Numbered from the stretch's first letter, positions 1 to 6,951 are shown. The stretch is DNA of 10,695 nucleotides from Microbacteriaceae bacterium (GCA_011620705.1 WOYR01000219.1:1-10695), one strand, 5' to 3'. Notes: generated by a model not told the origin, from the sequence alone. Numbers and translations: made by a program.

Positions 1-1253
1 GCATCCAACATGGCGTGGAAGAAGGCCGGATACCGCCAAGCCTCCTGCTCCTGAGCATCCGCATAGTCGCGCACCGGCTCGGCCCGGAACGCGAGCGAGA
101 ACAGGCTGCCGGCGCGCGAGATGACATGGGCGACCCCTTCGGCGTCGAGCGCGGCGTGCACCGCGCCGGCCACGGCATCTGCCGCCCGGTCGACGCGGTC
201 GTAGACCTCGGGCGTGGCGTTGTTCAGGGTGGCGATGCCCGCGGCGACCGCCAGCGGGTTCCCGCTCAAGGTTCCGGCCTGGTACACGGGCCCCAGCGGA
301 GCGAGTTGGTCCATGAGCTCGGCGCGCCCGCCGAGGGCGGCGAGGGGAAGACCGCCGCCGAGCACCTTGCCGAAGGTCATCAGGTCGGGCGTCCACCCGG
401 CGCCATCGGGCACCACCCGCGCGGCTTCGAGGCCCCACCAGCCCGCAGGCCCGACCCGGAATCCGGTGAGCACCTCATCCAGGATCAGCAGGGCGCCGTT
501 CTCGCGCGCGATCCCCGAGAGCGCGCGGTTGAAGCCGCGGCCCGGGGCGAGCACGCCCGCGTTGGCGCCCGCCGCCTCGGTGATGATCGCGGCGATCCGC
601 CCGGGATGGGCGGCGAAAGCCGCGCGCACTGCACCGAGGTCGTTGTACGGCAGCACGAGGGTGAGCGCGGCGATCGCCTCCGGGACTCCCGCGGAACCGG
701 GCAGCCCCAGTGTCGCCACCCCCGAGCCGGCCTGGGCCAGCAGCCCGTCGGAGTGGCCGTGGTAGTGGCCGGCGAACTTGATGAGCAGATCGCGGCCGGT
801 TGCGCCGCGGGCCAAGCGGATCGCGGTCATCGTGGCTTCCGTGCCAGTGGAGACGAGCCGCAGCTTGTCGATGCCCCGCGTTCCGTCGACGCACAGTCGA
901 CTGCGCACCAGCTCTGCGAGCTCCGTCTCTCCCGGAGTCGACGCGCCGAACGACAGCCCGCGCGATGCCGCCAGCTGCACAGCCTCCACCACGGCGGGAT
1001 GCGCATGCCCGAGCAGCGCGGGACCCCACGACATCATCAGATCGACGTATTCGCGGCCCTCCACGTCGGTGACCATCGCCCCGCGCGCCGACACGAGGAA
1101 GCGCGGGGACCCGCCCACCGACCCGAAGGCCCGCACCGGCGAGTTCACTCCTCCCGGGATGACGCTCTTGGCCCGCGCGAATGCGGCGTCGTTGCCGGCG
1201 GCGCGGAGGGATCCGGTCGTGCTCGATCCCGCCGAATTCGCGAATGCGCTCAC
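1..1253 (-). CDS. hemL: Glutamate-1-semialdehyde 2,1-aminomutase (HemL), C-terminus cut by window edge
   Basis: PLP-dependent, cytosolic enzyme that converts glutamate-1-semialdehyde to 5-aminolevulinate, the second step of the C5 pathway after HemA. I translated 417 codons from the minus strand. Seen: VIPGGVNSPVRAF near residues 32-44, STGTEATM and the GHYHGHSD loop, LDEVLTGFR with the PLP-pyridine Asp at D259, and TFGKVLGGGLP with the Schiff-base lysine at K296, then YQAGTLSGNPL. Family members are about 430-445 aa, so only some 20-30 residues are missing to the left. The chosen GTG start (1253-1251) overlaps the hemB stop as GTGA, matching the coupling elsewhere in this operon. An in-frame ATG at 1265-1263 would add four residues, with a GAGG 10 nt upstream, and is a real alternative. 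No strong Shine-Dalgarno precedes the GTG. Last recognisable gene of the leftward operon; identity is certain, the start less so. Confidence 0.96.
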   Translation of the reverse strand, partial: MSAFANSAGSSTTGSLRAAGNDAAFARAKSVIPGGVNSPVRAFGSVGGSPRFLVSARGAMVTDVEGREYVDLMMSWGPALLGHAHPAVVEAVQLAASRGLSFGASTPGETELAELVRSRLCVDGTRGIDKLRLVSTGTEATMTAIRLARGATGRDLLIKFAGHYHGHSDGLLAQAGSGVATLGLPGSAGVPEAIAALTLVLPYNDLGAVRAAFAAHPGRIAAIITEAAGANAGVLAPGRGFNRALSGIARENGALLILDEVLTGFRVGPAGWWGLEAARVVPDGAGWTPDLMTFGKVLGGGLPLAALGGRAELMDQLAPLGPVYQAGTLSGNPLAVAAGIATLNNATPEVYDRVDRAADAVAGAVHAALDAEGVAHVISRAGSLFSLAFRAEPVRDYADAQEQEAWRYPAFFHAMLD

Positions 1254-2278
1254 CCGCGGGCCCATCGCTCGGCCGCCTCGACCGCCCAGTACGTCAGCAC
1301 CGCCTCCGCTCCTGCCCGTCGGATCCCGGTCAGCGTCTCGTCGATCGCGCGCTCCCGGTCGATCCAACCGTGCGCCGCAGCGGCCTCGACCATCGCGTAC
1401 TCACCGCTGACCTGATAGGCCCAGACCGGCACCGGACTGGTTGCCGCGGCATCCGCGAGCACGTCGAGGTACGACATCGCGGGCTTGACCATGACGACGT
1501 CCGCGCCCTCCTCGACGTCGAGCAGCACCTCGCGGCCGCCCTCGCGGCGGTTGGCCGGATCCAGTTGGTAGGTGCGCCGGTCGCCTGTCAAGGAGGAGTC
1601 CACGGCCTCCCGGAACGGCCCATAGAAGGCCGAGGCGTACTTCGCGGCATAGCCCAGGATGGCGGTGCCGGTGTGCCCGGACGCGTCGAGCGCGTCGCGG
1701 ACCGCTCGCACCTGGCCGTCCATCATGCCGCTGAGTCCCAGGAGCGCGGAGCCTGCGTCCGCCTGCGCGAGGCCCATGTCGCGGTAGCGCACCAGGCTGG
1801 CGTCGTTGTCGACCCTGCCGTCGGCATCCAGGACACCGCAGTGGCCATGATCGGTGAATTCGTCGAGGCAGAGATCGGTCTGGACGACGAGGGCGTCCCC
1901 CACCTCGGCGACGGCGATGCGCGTCGCCTGGTTCAGGATGCCATCCGGGTCGGTCGCGCCCGTGCCGGTCGCGTCCTTGTGCTCGGGCACGCCGAACAGC
2001 ATCACGCCCCCGACACCCGCCCGCGCGGCGCGCTGCAACTCGGAGCGGAACGAGTCGAGCGAGTGCTGCACCACCCCGGGCATCGAGCCGATCGGCAACG
2101 GCTCCTTCGCGCCCTCCCTGACGAACATCGGCAGGATCAACTCGGCGGGATGCACGCGTGTCTGCTGAGTCAGTCGACGAAGCGCCGGGGTCGCGCGCAG
2201 CCGCCGCGGCCGGATCCGGGGCCGGATGCCCTCCGGCAGCCCCTCGCTGCCGGAAGGCGCGGCGTCGCTCGATGTCAT
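1250..2278 (-). CDS. hemB: Delta-aminolevulinic acid dehydratase / porphobilinogen synthase (HemB)
   Basis: Condenses two 5-aminolevulinate molecules to porphobilinogen; cytosolic, normally a homo-octamer. The 342-aa product is full family length. Seen: RRLRATPALRRL near 26-36, RVHPAELILPMFV near 41-53, the metal-site stretch DLCLDEFTDHGHCG at 135-148, and the two active-site lysines in AAKYAS (K213) and MVKPA (K265, the Schiff-base lysine), followed by YQVSGEYAM. The metal site has Cys-x-Asp...Cys instead of the classical three-Cys zinc motif or the all-Asp magnesium motif. The ATG start (2278-2276) overlaps the hemD stop as ATGA and has GGAGG four nt upstream. The frame stays open upstream to 2659, but that stretch reads as arginine-rich shadow of hemD, so the start is well supported. 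The gene ends in a GTGA overlap with hemL. Confidence 0.97.
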   Translation of the reverse strand: MTSSDAAPSGSEGLPEGIRPRIRPRRLRATPALRRLTQQTRVHPAELILPMFVREGAKEPLPIGSMPGVVQHSLDSFRSELQRAARAGVGGVMLFGVPEHKDATGTGATDPDGILNQATRIAVAEVGDALVVQTDLCLDEFTDHGHCGVLDADGRVDNDASLVRYRDMGLAQADAGSALLGLSGMMDGQVRAVRDALDASGHTGTAILGYAAKYASAFYGPFREAVDSSLTGDRRTYQLDPANRREGGREVLLDVEEGADVVMVKPAMSYLDVLADAAATSPVPVWAYQVSGEYAMVEAAAAHGWIDRERAIDETLTGIRRAGAEAVLTYWAVEAAERWARG

Positions 2279-3042
2279 TCCGCCTCCACGTATTCGATCA
2301 GTGCGGCGATCAAGGAGTCGGCCGAGCGCTCCTCGGCGATGACGTGCACCGGAAGTCCCGCGGCGCGCGCGTCGAAGGCGGTGCGCGGACCGATACAGGC
2401 GACGACGGTCTCCTCGGGGAGCGGCGCGAGCTGGGACGCCACCTGACGGGCGACGCTTCCGGAGGTGACCAGCACGGCGCGGATGCGGCCGGACGCGACA
2501 TCCGCGGCGACCTCCGGGGTCACGGGGACGCCGACAGTCCGATAAGCCGTCACGTACTCGACGGCGAAGCCCAGCTTGGACAGCCCCGCCACCAGCGTCG
2601 GCTCGGCGATGTCGGACTGAGGGATCAGCACCCGACCGCGGATCTCGCTGGCCGGCCACTCCTTCACCAGGCCGCGCGCCGAGTTGTCGGAGCTCGGCAC
2701 GAAGTCCACCCGGTAGCCGGCGAGCCCGAGCGCCGCCGCCGTGGTCTCGCCGACCGCCGCGATGCGGGTCGAATCGGGAACGCGTGTGCCCTGGCTGGTC
2801 AGCACGTCGACGGTCGTGGCGCTCGTGATGACCACCCAGTCGAACCGGCCTTCAGCCAGTTCGCGCAGAGCGTTCTCGAGGGCCTGCGGATCCTCGGCGC
2901 CGGCGAAGTTGATCAGGGGCGCGATCACGGGGACCGCCCCGAATCCGCGCAGCGTCGCCGCGACCGCGTCTCCCCACTTACCCCCGCGGGGTACGAGCAC
3001 ACGCCATCCCGCGAGCGGTTTCGCGGGAGCTGCGGCGTTCAT
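2275..3042 (-). CDS. hemD: Uroporphyrinogen-III synthase (HemD)
   Basis: Cyclises hydroxymethylbilane with inversion of ring D to give uroporphyrinogen III; cytosolic monomer. The product is 255 aa, normal for a stand-alone HemD, with no fused methyltransferase domain. The family is weakly conserved, but these marks are visible: WRVLVPRGG near 13-21, VVITSATTVDVL near 70-81, the second half-domain with IPQSDIAEPTL, a Tyr in TAYRTV (Y167) where family members keep a conserved Tyr, VLVTSGSVARQ near 190-200, and CIGPRTA near 216-222. The ATG start has GGGAGG upstream at six-nt spacing and overlaps the hemC stop (ATGA). Its own stop overlaps the hemB start (ATGA), so hemC-hemD-hemB should be translationally coupled. 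The position directly after hemC supports the assignment. Confidence 0.94.
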   Translation of the reverse strand: MNAAAPAKPLAGWRVLVPRGGKWGDAVAATLRGFGAVPVIAPLINFAGAEDPQALENALRELAEGRFDWVVITSATTVDVLTSQGTRVPDSTRIAAVGETTAAALGLAGYRVDFVPSSDNSARGLVKEWPASEIRGRVLIPQSDIAEPTLVAGLSKLGFAVEYVTAYRTVGVPVTPEVAADVASGRIRAVLVTSGSVARQVASQLAPLPEETVVACIGPRTAFDARAAGLPVHVIAEERSADSLIAALIEYVEAE

Positions 3043-3977
3043 CGCGCACCTCCCGGTCCGAGGATGCCGCGGCTCCCGCCGATCGGAGCAAGCTCCGCGG
3101 CGCCGCTCGCCAGCAGTTCGTCCGCGACACGTTGCGCGAGCTCGCCCACCGGGTCCTTCGCATCCTCGGGATACAGCGCGTGGGAGCTGGTGAGGTACTC
3201 GCTGCCGTCCTCGCGGTAGACCCGCGCGCTCAGGAGGAGCAGACCGTCGTCGAGAATGGCGTGCGCCCCGATCGGGGCGGCGCAGCCGGCCTCGAGCAGG
3301 GCGAGCACGGCGCGCTCCGACTCGGCCGTCAGGCGCGAGGTGCGGTGGTCGACCGTCGCCACCGACTTCTCATCGCCTGCGCGCACCTCGACCGCCAGGG
3401 CACCCTGCGCCGGCGCGGTCGGCCACTCGTCGAGGCCGAACCTCTCGGTGACCGCATCGAGTCGGTTCAGGCGATCAAGACCGGCAGCGGCCAGGATCAC
3501 GGCATCCAGCTGCCGCTGGGCATCGTCGGATCCGACCCGTCCCAGCCGGGTGTCGACGTTGCCGCGCAGTTCGACGACGTCGAGATCGTTGCGGCGCGAG
3601 AGCAGCTGCGCCCGGCGGCGCGGGGATCCGGTACCGACGCGCGCACCCGGCGGCAGCTCGGAGAGGGTGAGGCCGTCGCGCGCGCACAGGGCGTCGCGGG
3701 CGTCGGCGCGCAGCGGGACCGCCCCGATCGTCAGGCCGGGAGTGGGCGCGGTCGGGAGATCCTTGTATGAGTGGATGACGGCATCCACCTCGCCGGCCAG
3801 CAGAGCCTGCCGCAAGGCGGCCGCGAACACGCCCGTCCCTCCCAGCGAGGCGAGCGAGGAGGTCGACCGGTCGCCGTCGGAGGCGATGACGACCAGCTCG
3901 CCCCCCAGCTTCGAGGCGACGGTCTGCGCCTGAGCCAGGGCGAGCGCGCTGCCGCGGGTGCCGATCCGGAGCGTCAC
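3039..3977 (-). CDS. hemC: Porphobilinogen deaminase / hydroxymethylbilane synthase (HemC)
   Basis: Polymerises four porphobilinogen units into the linear tetrapyrrole hydroxymethylbilane, which HemD closes. The product is 312 aa, full length. Seen: IGTRGSALALAQAQ near 5-18, HSYKDLP with the catalytic Asp at D73, GTGSPRRRAQL near 116-125, ELRGNVDTRLGR near 137-147, APAQGALAVEVR near 188-199, and LEAGCAAPIGAHA carrying the Cys (C232) that binds the dipyrromethane cofactor. The start is GTG at 3977-3975, immediately before the conserved IGTRGS motif. A GGAG sits 11 nt upstream and AGGAG 16 nt upstream, so the ribosome site is mediocre. A 28-bp gap separates it from hemH, one of the few real gaps in this half of the operon. 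The 3' end overlaps hemD by four bases. Confidence 0.97.
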   Translation of the reverse strand: MTLRIGTRGSALALAQAQTVASKLGGELVVIASDGDRSTSSLASLGGTGVFAAALRQALLAGEVDAVIHSYKDLPTAPTPGLTIGAVPLRADARDALCARDGLTLSELPPGARVGTGSPRRRAQLLSRRNDLDVVELRGNVDTRLGRVGSDDAQRQLDAVILAAAGLDRLNRLDAVTERFGLDEWPTAPAQGALAVEVRAGDEKSVATVDHRTSRLTAESERAVLALLEAGCAAPIGAHAILDDGLLLLSARVYREDGSEYLTSSHALYPEDAKDPVGELAQRVADELLASGAAELAPIGGSRGILGPGGAR

Positions 3978-4005
3978 CGCGCCACCGGCTCCGCTCCTGC
4001 GCCGC

Positions 4006-5169
4006 TCACGGGGCGACCCCGGCGATGGCCGGCTTGAAGCCCAGCCGCGCGTTCTCGCAGCAGCCGGCGCGGCACACGTCGTACCAGGGCCCCAGTTCGG
4101 TGAGGGCGGGCCGCTCGGCCGTCGGGATGCCGTTCATGCGCTCGAGCACCAGATCGGCGAGGCCGCGCACATAGGCGGGATGGGCGCCCGGCGTCGGGAT
4201 GCGGATCGCCACCATCCCGTGCGCCTCGGCGGCCTCGACGGCTTCGGCGTCGAGGTCCCAGAGCACCTCCATGTGGTCGCTCACGAAACCGAGCGGCACG
4301 ATCACCACCGCCTCGACCCCCTCGCTCGCGAATCCGACGATCACCTCTTTCAGATCCGGCTCGAGCCAGGGCTGGGTCGGCGGCCCGGAGCGGCTCTGGT
4401 AGACGAGCTGCCAGGGGATGCCGGTGCCCGCCTCGCGCACGACGACCTCGGCCACGGCTCGGTGCTGCGCCCCATACGCGCCGCCTTCGCCGAACGCCCG
4501 GTCGCGGGGCCCGCTGCGCTCGGCGTCGGCGCTCGGGATGCTGTGGGTCGAGAACAGGATCCGAATGGCGGCCTGGCCGATGCCGCGCTCCACCAGCTCG
4601 GCGATCGCGGTGCGCAGGCCGTCGACGAAGGGCTCGACGAATCCCGGGTGGTCGAAGAACTGCCGGATCTTGTCGATCCTCAGTTCGTCTCCCATCCCGG
4701 TCTGCTCGAGGGCCGCCGCGAAGTCCTCGCGATACTGCCGGCAGCTGGAGTACGAGCTGTATGCGCTGGTCGCCAGCGCCAGCAACTGGGTGAAGCCGCG
4801 CTCATGCGCCTCTGTCAGCGCATCGCGCAGGTACGGCTCCCAGTTGCGGTTGCCCCAGAGCACCGGCACGTCGACGCCACGCGCCGCCAACTCGTTCTCG
4901 AGCGCCGCCCTGAGCACGCGGTTCTGCTCGTTGATCGGGCTGATGCCGCCGAAGTGGCGGTAGTGGTGCGCCACCTCCTCGAGGCGCTCGTCCGGGATGC
5001 CGCGGCCGCGCGTCACATTGCGCAGGAAGGGGATGACGTCGTCCTGGCCCTCAGGGCCGCCGAATCCTGCGAGCACGATCGCGTCGTAGCGGACGGGGGA
5101 CTCGACGTGCTCGGGGCCGGATGCCGCGGCATCCGTTGCGGCCAGGATCCTGTCGGCGACCGCCGTCAC
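4006..5169 (-). CDS. hemH: Coproporphyrin III ferrochelatase (HemH/CpfC) with putative [2Fe-2S] cysteines
   Basis: Inserts Fe(II) into coproporphyrin III to give coproheme, the substrate of HemQ encoded just upstream. The product is 387 aa. Seen: AIVLAGFGGPEG near 30-41, RHFGGISPINEQN near 71-83, the catalytic His in LFSTHSIP (H209), YQSRSGPPTQPWLEPD near 257-272, and PLGFVSDHMEVLWDLD near 292-307 with the active-site Glu (E301). Cysteines are C143, C366, C370 and C371. An internal Cys plus a Cys-rich C-terminal tail is the arrangement that binds a [2Fe-2S] cluster in actinobacterial ferrochelatases; the cluster here is inferred. The GTG start (5169-5167) forms a GTGA overlap with the hemQ stop and has GAGG seven nt upstream. 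The frame is open upstream to 5802, but that stretch is arginine-rich hemQ shadow. The first 25 residues are low-conservation and their codons contain an 18-bp palindrome. Confidence 0.97.
   Translation of the reverse strand: MTAVADRILAATDAAASGPEHVESPVRYDAIVLAGFGGPEGQDDVIPFLRNVTRGRGIPDERLEEVAHHYRHFGGISPINEQNRVLRAALENELAARGVDVPVLWGNRNWEPYLRDALTEAHERGFTQLLALATSAYSSYSSCRQYREDFAAALEQTGMGDELRIDKIRQFFDHPGFVEPFVDGLRTAIAELVERGIGQAAIRILFSTHSIPSADAERSGPRDRAFGEGGAYGAQHRAVAEVVVREAGTGIPWQLVYQSRSGPPTQPWLEPDLKEVIVGFASEGVEAVVIVPLGFVSDHMEVLWDLDAEAVEAAEAHGMVAIRIPTPGAHPAYVRGLADLVLERMNGIPTAERPALTELGPWYDVCRAGCCENARLGFKPAIAGVAP
5118..5135. repeat. 18-bp perfect palindrome inside hemH
   Basis: The stretch CGGATGCCGCGGCATCCG is its own reverse complement over all 18 bases. 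It consists of two GGATGCC words facing each other around CGCG and lies in hemH codons 12-18, spanning the Asp-Ala-Ala-Ala-Ser stretch of the variable N-terminus. In mRNA it could fold into a strong GC hairpin about 35 nt after the start codon. It may simply follow from the high frequency of this word in the window. No function is claimed. Confidence 0.9.
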
Positions 5170-5861
5170 GCCAGCACCTCGGGCACCTCGTCGATGCTCA
5201 GGCGCCGACCGGTGAAGAAGGGGACCTCCTCGCGCACGTGCCGCCGCGCCTCGGTGTTGCGCAGATGCCGCATCAGGTCGACCAGGTGGATCGGATCGTC
5301 GGCTTCGAGCGCGAGGATCCACTCGTAGTCGCCGAGCGCGAAAGCCGCGACGGTGTTGGCCTGCACCTGCGGATACTCCGAGCCTTTGCGGCCGTGATCG
5401 GCGAGCATGGTGCGGCGCTCGTCCTCGGGGAGCAGATACCAGTCGTAGCTGCGCACGAAGGGGTAGACCGTGACCCAGGCTTTCGGCGGAAGGCCGCGCA
5501 GGAACGACGGCGCGTGGGTGCGGCTGAACTCGGCCTCGCGGTGCACGCCGAGCGCGTTCCAAGTCGGCAGGAGCGGCATGAGTTCGCTCGAGCGACGGAG
5601 GGTCCTGAGCGAACGCTGAAGCTGCTGGGCGCTGGTGCCGGTCAGCCAGAGCAGCAGGTCGGCGTCGGCTCGGAGTCCCGAGACGTCGTACACACCGCGC
5701 ACGATGTCGCCGCTCGCCTCGACGGCAAGGATGGCGTTCGCGAGCGATTCGCCTTCTGCGGTGCGCGGCGGCGCGGCGGCATCGCGGCGCAGGACGGCCC
5801 ACAGCGCGTAGCCGGTTCCGGCGTCGCTCGGGTCAGGGGTGGGGTTCGAGCCGATGCTCAC
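5166..5861 (-). CDS. hemQ: Coproheme decarboxylase (HemQ/ChdC), chlorite-dismutase family
   Basis: Last step of the coproporphyrin-dependent pathway: peroxide-driven oxidative decarboxylation of coproheme III to heme b. The product is 231 aa. Seen: a ferredoxin-like start GYALWAVLR near 17-25, DLLLWLTG near 68-75, YPFVRSYDWYLL near 133-144, DHGRKG near 155-160, and LGDYEWILALEADDP near 176-190. Y133 aligns with the catalytic tyrosine, H156 with the proximal heme histidine, and H116 with the distal histidine of actinobacterial ChdC; the spacings Y+23 and Y-17 match the C. diphtheriae enzyme (Y135, H158, H118). The start is GTG at 5861, with GGGGGAG nine nt upstream. The frame extends 17 codons further to an ATG at 5912, but those residues look non-conserved and the ribosome site favours GTG. 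The gene follows an 84-bp gap and ends in a GTGA overlap with hemH. Confidence 0.96.
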   Translation of the reverse strand: MSIGSNPTPDPSDAGTGYALWAVLRRDAAAPPRTAEGESLANAILAVEASGDIVRGVYDVSGLRADADLLLWLTGTSAQQLQRSLRTLRRSSELMPLLPTWNALGVHREAEFSRTHAPSFLRGLPPKAWVTVYPFVRSYDWYLLPEDERRTMLADHGRKGSEYPQVQANTVAAFALGDYEWILALEADDPIHLVDLMRHLRNTEARRHVREEVPFFTGRRLSIDEVPEVLA

Positions 5862-5870
5862 CCGTCCATT

Positions 5871-5877
5871 CTCCCCC
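5871..5877 (-). promoter_or_regulatory. Ribosome binding site deciding the hemQ start
   Basis: On the minus strand GGGGGAG lies nine nt before the GTG at 5861, which supports this start over the in-frame ATG at 5912. An ATG at 5869-5867 follows the site but hits a stop after two further codons. The same stretch also contains GAGAAT ending seven nt before the GTG, which resembles a weak -10 box, so a promoter reading cannot be excluded. Confidence 0.55.
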
Positions 5878-5945
5878 GAGCGCGCCTCCTGGGCTAATCG
5901 GGGAACTCCCACCCGGTCGAACGGCAGTTCGCCGCGGGCGTGGAC

Positions 5946-6194
5946 TCAGTCGTCGCGGCTGAAGACCGCCCAGGCGACCAGTCCGACCGCGATCACGGCG
6001 ACGGCCGCGCCGCCGATGATCCACGGCACCGGGTTCCGGCGATAGGCCGCAGCGGCCGACTCGGTGAGCTCGGTGACGCGCCGTGGCACATTGAACTTGT
6101 CCTCGATCGCGTCCAGTGCTCCGGCGAGCTCGTCGCGCGCCTTCTGCGCCTGGGCCTTCGCGGCCCGGGTGCTGGCATTCGATGGCGTGGTCAT
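5946..6194 (-). CDS. Small DUF3618-like membrane protein
   Basis: 82-aa protein with a charged, probably helical N-terminal half, including KARDELAGALDAIEDKFNVPRR near 18-39, and one predicted membrane span near 57-78 (WIIGGAAVAVIAVGLVAWAVF), ending in SRDD. The pattern RDEL..ALDAIEDK.N.P.R followed by a single helix resembles the DUF3618 family, whose function is unknown. By the positive-inside rule the N-terminus is probably cytoplasmic. The ATG start overlaps the stop of the holin-like gene (ATGA, 6191-6194) and has GAGG six nt upstream. It is the last of three small envelope genes lying between hemY and hemQ, and an 84-bp gap follows. Family assignment is from the motif only, and no heme-related function can be read from the sequence. 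Confidence 0.85.
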   Translation of the reverse strand: MTTPSNASTRAAKAQAQKARDELAGALDAIEDKFNVPRRVTELTESAAAAYRRNPVPWIIGGAAVAVIAVGLVAWAVFSRDD

Positions 6195-6649
6195 CGGTCC
6201 CCTCGCTTTCCGATTCCTGTAATGGCCCGGTAATCCTTCTGCAGGCTGTCGATCGACTCGGCCGGCACGGGCGGGACAGTGCGCTTCAGGATGCGGTAGC
6301 CGATCGGTGCCAGGATGCCGGCCACGATCAGCAGGAACGCCGCGACGATGAGCGCAGCCAGCCAGCCGGGCAGCACCTGGGCGAGCGCGAGCACCGCGGA
6401 CGTCAGCAGCATGCCGATCATGAACAGCAGCACGATGAGCGCGCCCGCGAGCAGTCCGGCACCGATGCCGAGCGCCTTGAGCTTGGCGATCAGCTCCGCC
6501 TTGAGCAGTTCGACCTCGCGGTGGAACAGGTCCTGGATCAGCGTCGGGATGTCCGCGACGAGCGCCAGCAGCGACCGCTTCGGCCGCGCGGCGCCGCGCG
6601 CCGTGCTGCCGGCCGCGCTCGCCCCGCGGGACTGGGAGGTCTGAGACAT
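6191..6649 (-). CDS. Holin-superfamily (Phage_holin_3_6 / DUF1469-like) two-helix membrane protein
   Basis: 152-aa protein. A basic, Ser/Ala-rich N-terminus (1-25) leads into an amphipathic stretch SLLALVADIPTLIQDLFHRE and then ELLKAELIAKLKALGIG, followed by two hydrophobic segments near 61-90 and 93-119 and a cytoplasmic-looking tail with RILKRTVPPVPAES. This layout, especially 'LI.DL..REVELLKAEL' before a helical hairpin, is typical of the actinobacterial holin-X / YqjE-type family (Pfam Phage_holin_3_6). Despite the name, these are mostly chromosomal envelope proteins of unknown role. The ATG start lies 17 bp after the YtxH-like gene, with no clear Shine-Dalgarno, so it may rely on translational coupling. 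It overlaps the DUF3618-like gene by four bases. Together the three genes form a compact envelope cassette inside the heme operon. Confidence 0.88.
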   Translation of the reverse strand: MSQTSQSRGASAAGSTARGAARPKRSLLALVADIPTLIQDLFHREVELLKAELIAKLKALGIGAGLLAGALIVLLFMIGMLLTSAVLALAQVLPGWLAALIVAAFLLIVAGILAPIGYRILKRTVPPVPAESIDSLQKDYRAITGIGKRGDR

Positions 6650-6666
6650 CAGGGCTCAGCAGCCGA

Positions 6667-6951
6667 TCAACTGGACTTCGTCGTGCCCGGTGCCGTACCC
6701 GATTCGGCGGCCGGCTTGCGGCCCGTCACCTGCGACACGACCTTCTTGGCGTTGTCGGTGACGAACTCGGCGACATCCGGGGCCTTGTCCTTCACGAAGG
6801 TCTCCGCATGGTCGACCTGGCGCTGCACGCGCGGATCGTTCCACAGCCTCGCGGCCGCGGACTTCATCTGCTCGTAGCGCTCGCGGCCCGCACGGGTGCC
6901 CAGCACGTAGCCCAGGCCGAGTCCGGCCGCGAAGAGGATCTTGCCTTTCAT
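6667..6951 (-). CDS. YtxH-like small membrane-anchored protein
   Basis: 94-aa protein starting MKGKILFAAGLGLGYVLGTRAG. A short hydrophobic segment (about 5-18) with a GYVLG.RAGRERYEQ boundary resembles YtxH-domain proteins. After the anchor come helical, charged residues (RLWNDPRVQRQVDHAETFVKD) and a low-complexity Ser/Thr/Gly tail. YtxH proteins are linked in some Firmicutes to general stress responses, but the role here is unknown. I chose the ATG at 6951 because GGAG lies six nt upstream and family members typically begin M-(K/R)-G-K. An in-frame ATG at 6963 would add MERS, but its only AGGA abuts the ATG. The gene begins 36 bp after the hemY stop and heads the three-gene envelope cassette. 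Confidence 0.85.
   Translation of the reverse strand: MKGKILFAAGLGLGYVLGTRAGRERYEQMKSAAARLWNDPRVQRQVDHAETFVKDKAPDVAEFVTDNAKKVVSQVTGRKPAAESGTAPGTTKSS

Noticed and set aside
1254..1265. ATG at 1265 as the hemL start
   Set aside because: It is in frame and possible, but I prefer the GTG at 1253 because the GTGA overlap matches the other junctions. The difference is only four non-conserved residues.
2279..2659. N-terminal extension of HemB
   Set aside because: It overlaps hemD in another frame and lacks any family signal, whereas the ATG at 2278 has a strong GGAGG and a four-base overlap.
15..4037. Long plus-strand open frames antisense to hemL, hemB, hemD and hemC
   Set aside because: They mirror the codon structure of the minus-strand genes, have Arg/Pro/Ala/His-rich compositions, no recognisable motifs and no good ribosome sites.
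5170..5802. N-terminal extension of ferrochelatase as a fusion protein
   Set aside because: The extension overlaps all of hemQ in another frame and is a low-complexity arginine-rich shadow. The GTG at 5169 with GAGG seven nt upstream gives a normal HemH.
6191..6649. Holin-like gene as a prophage remnant or lysis cassette
   Set aside because: No endolysin, integrase, att repeat or other phage gene is nearby. The family is common as a chromosomal envelope protein, and the gene is tightly coupled to its neighbours.
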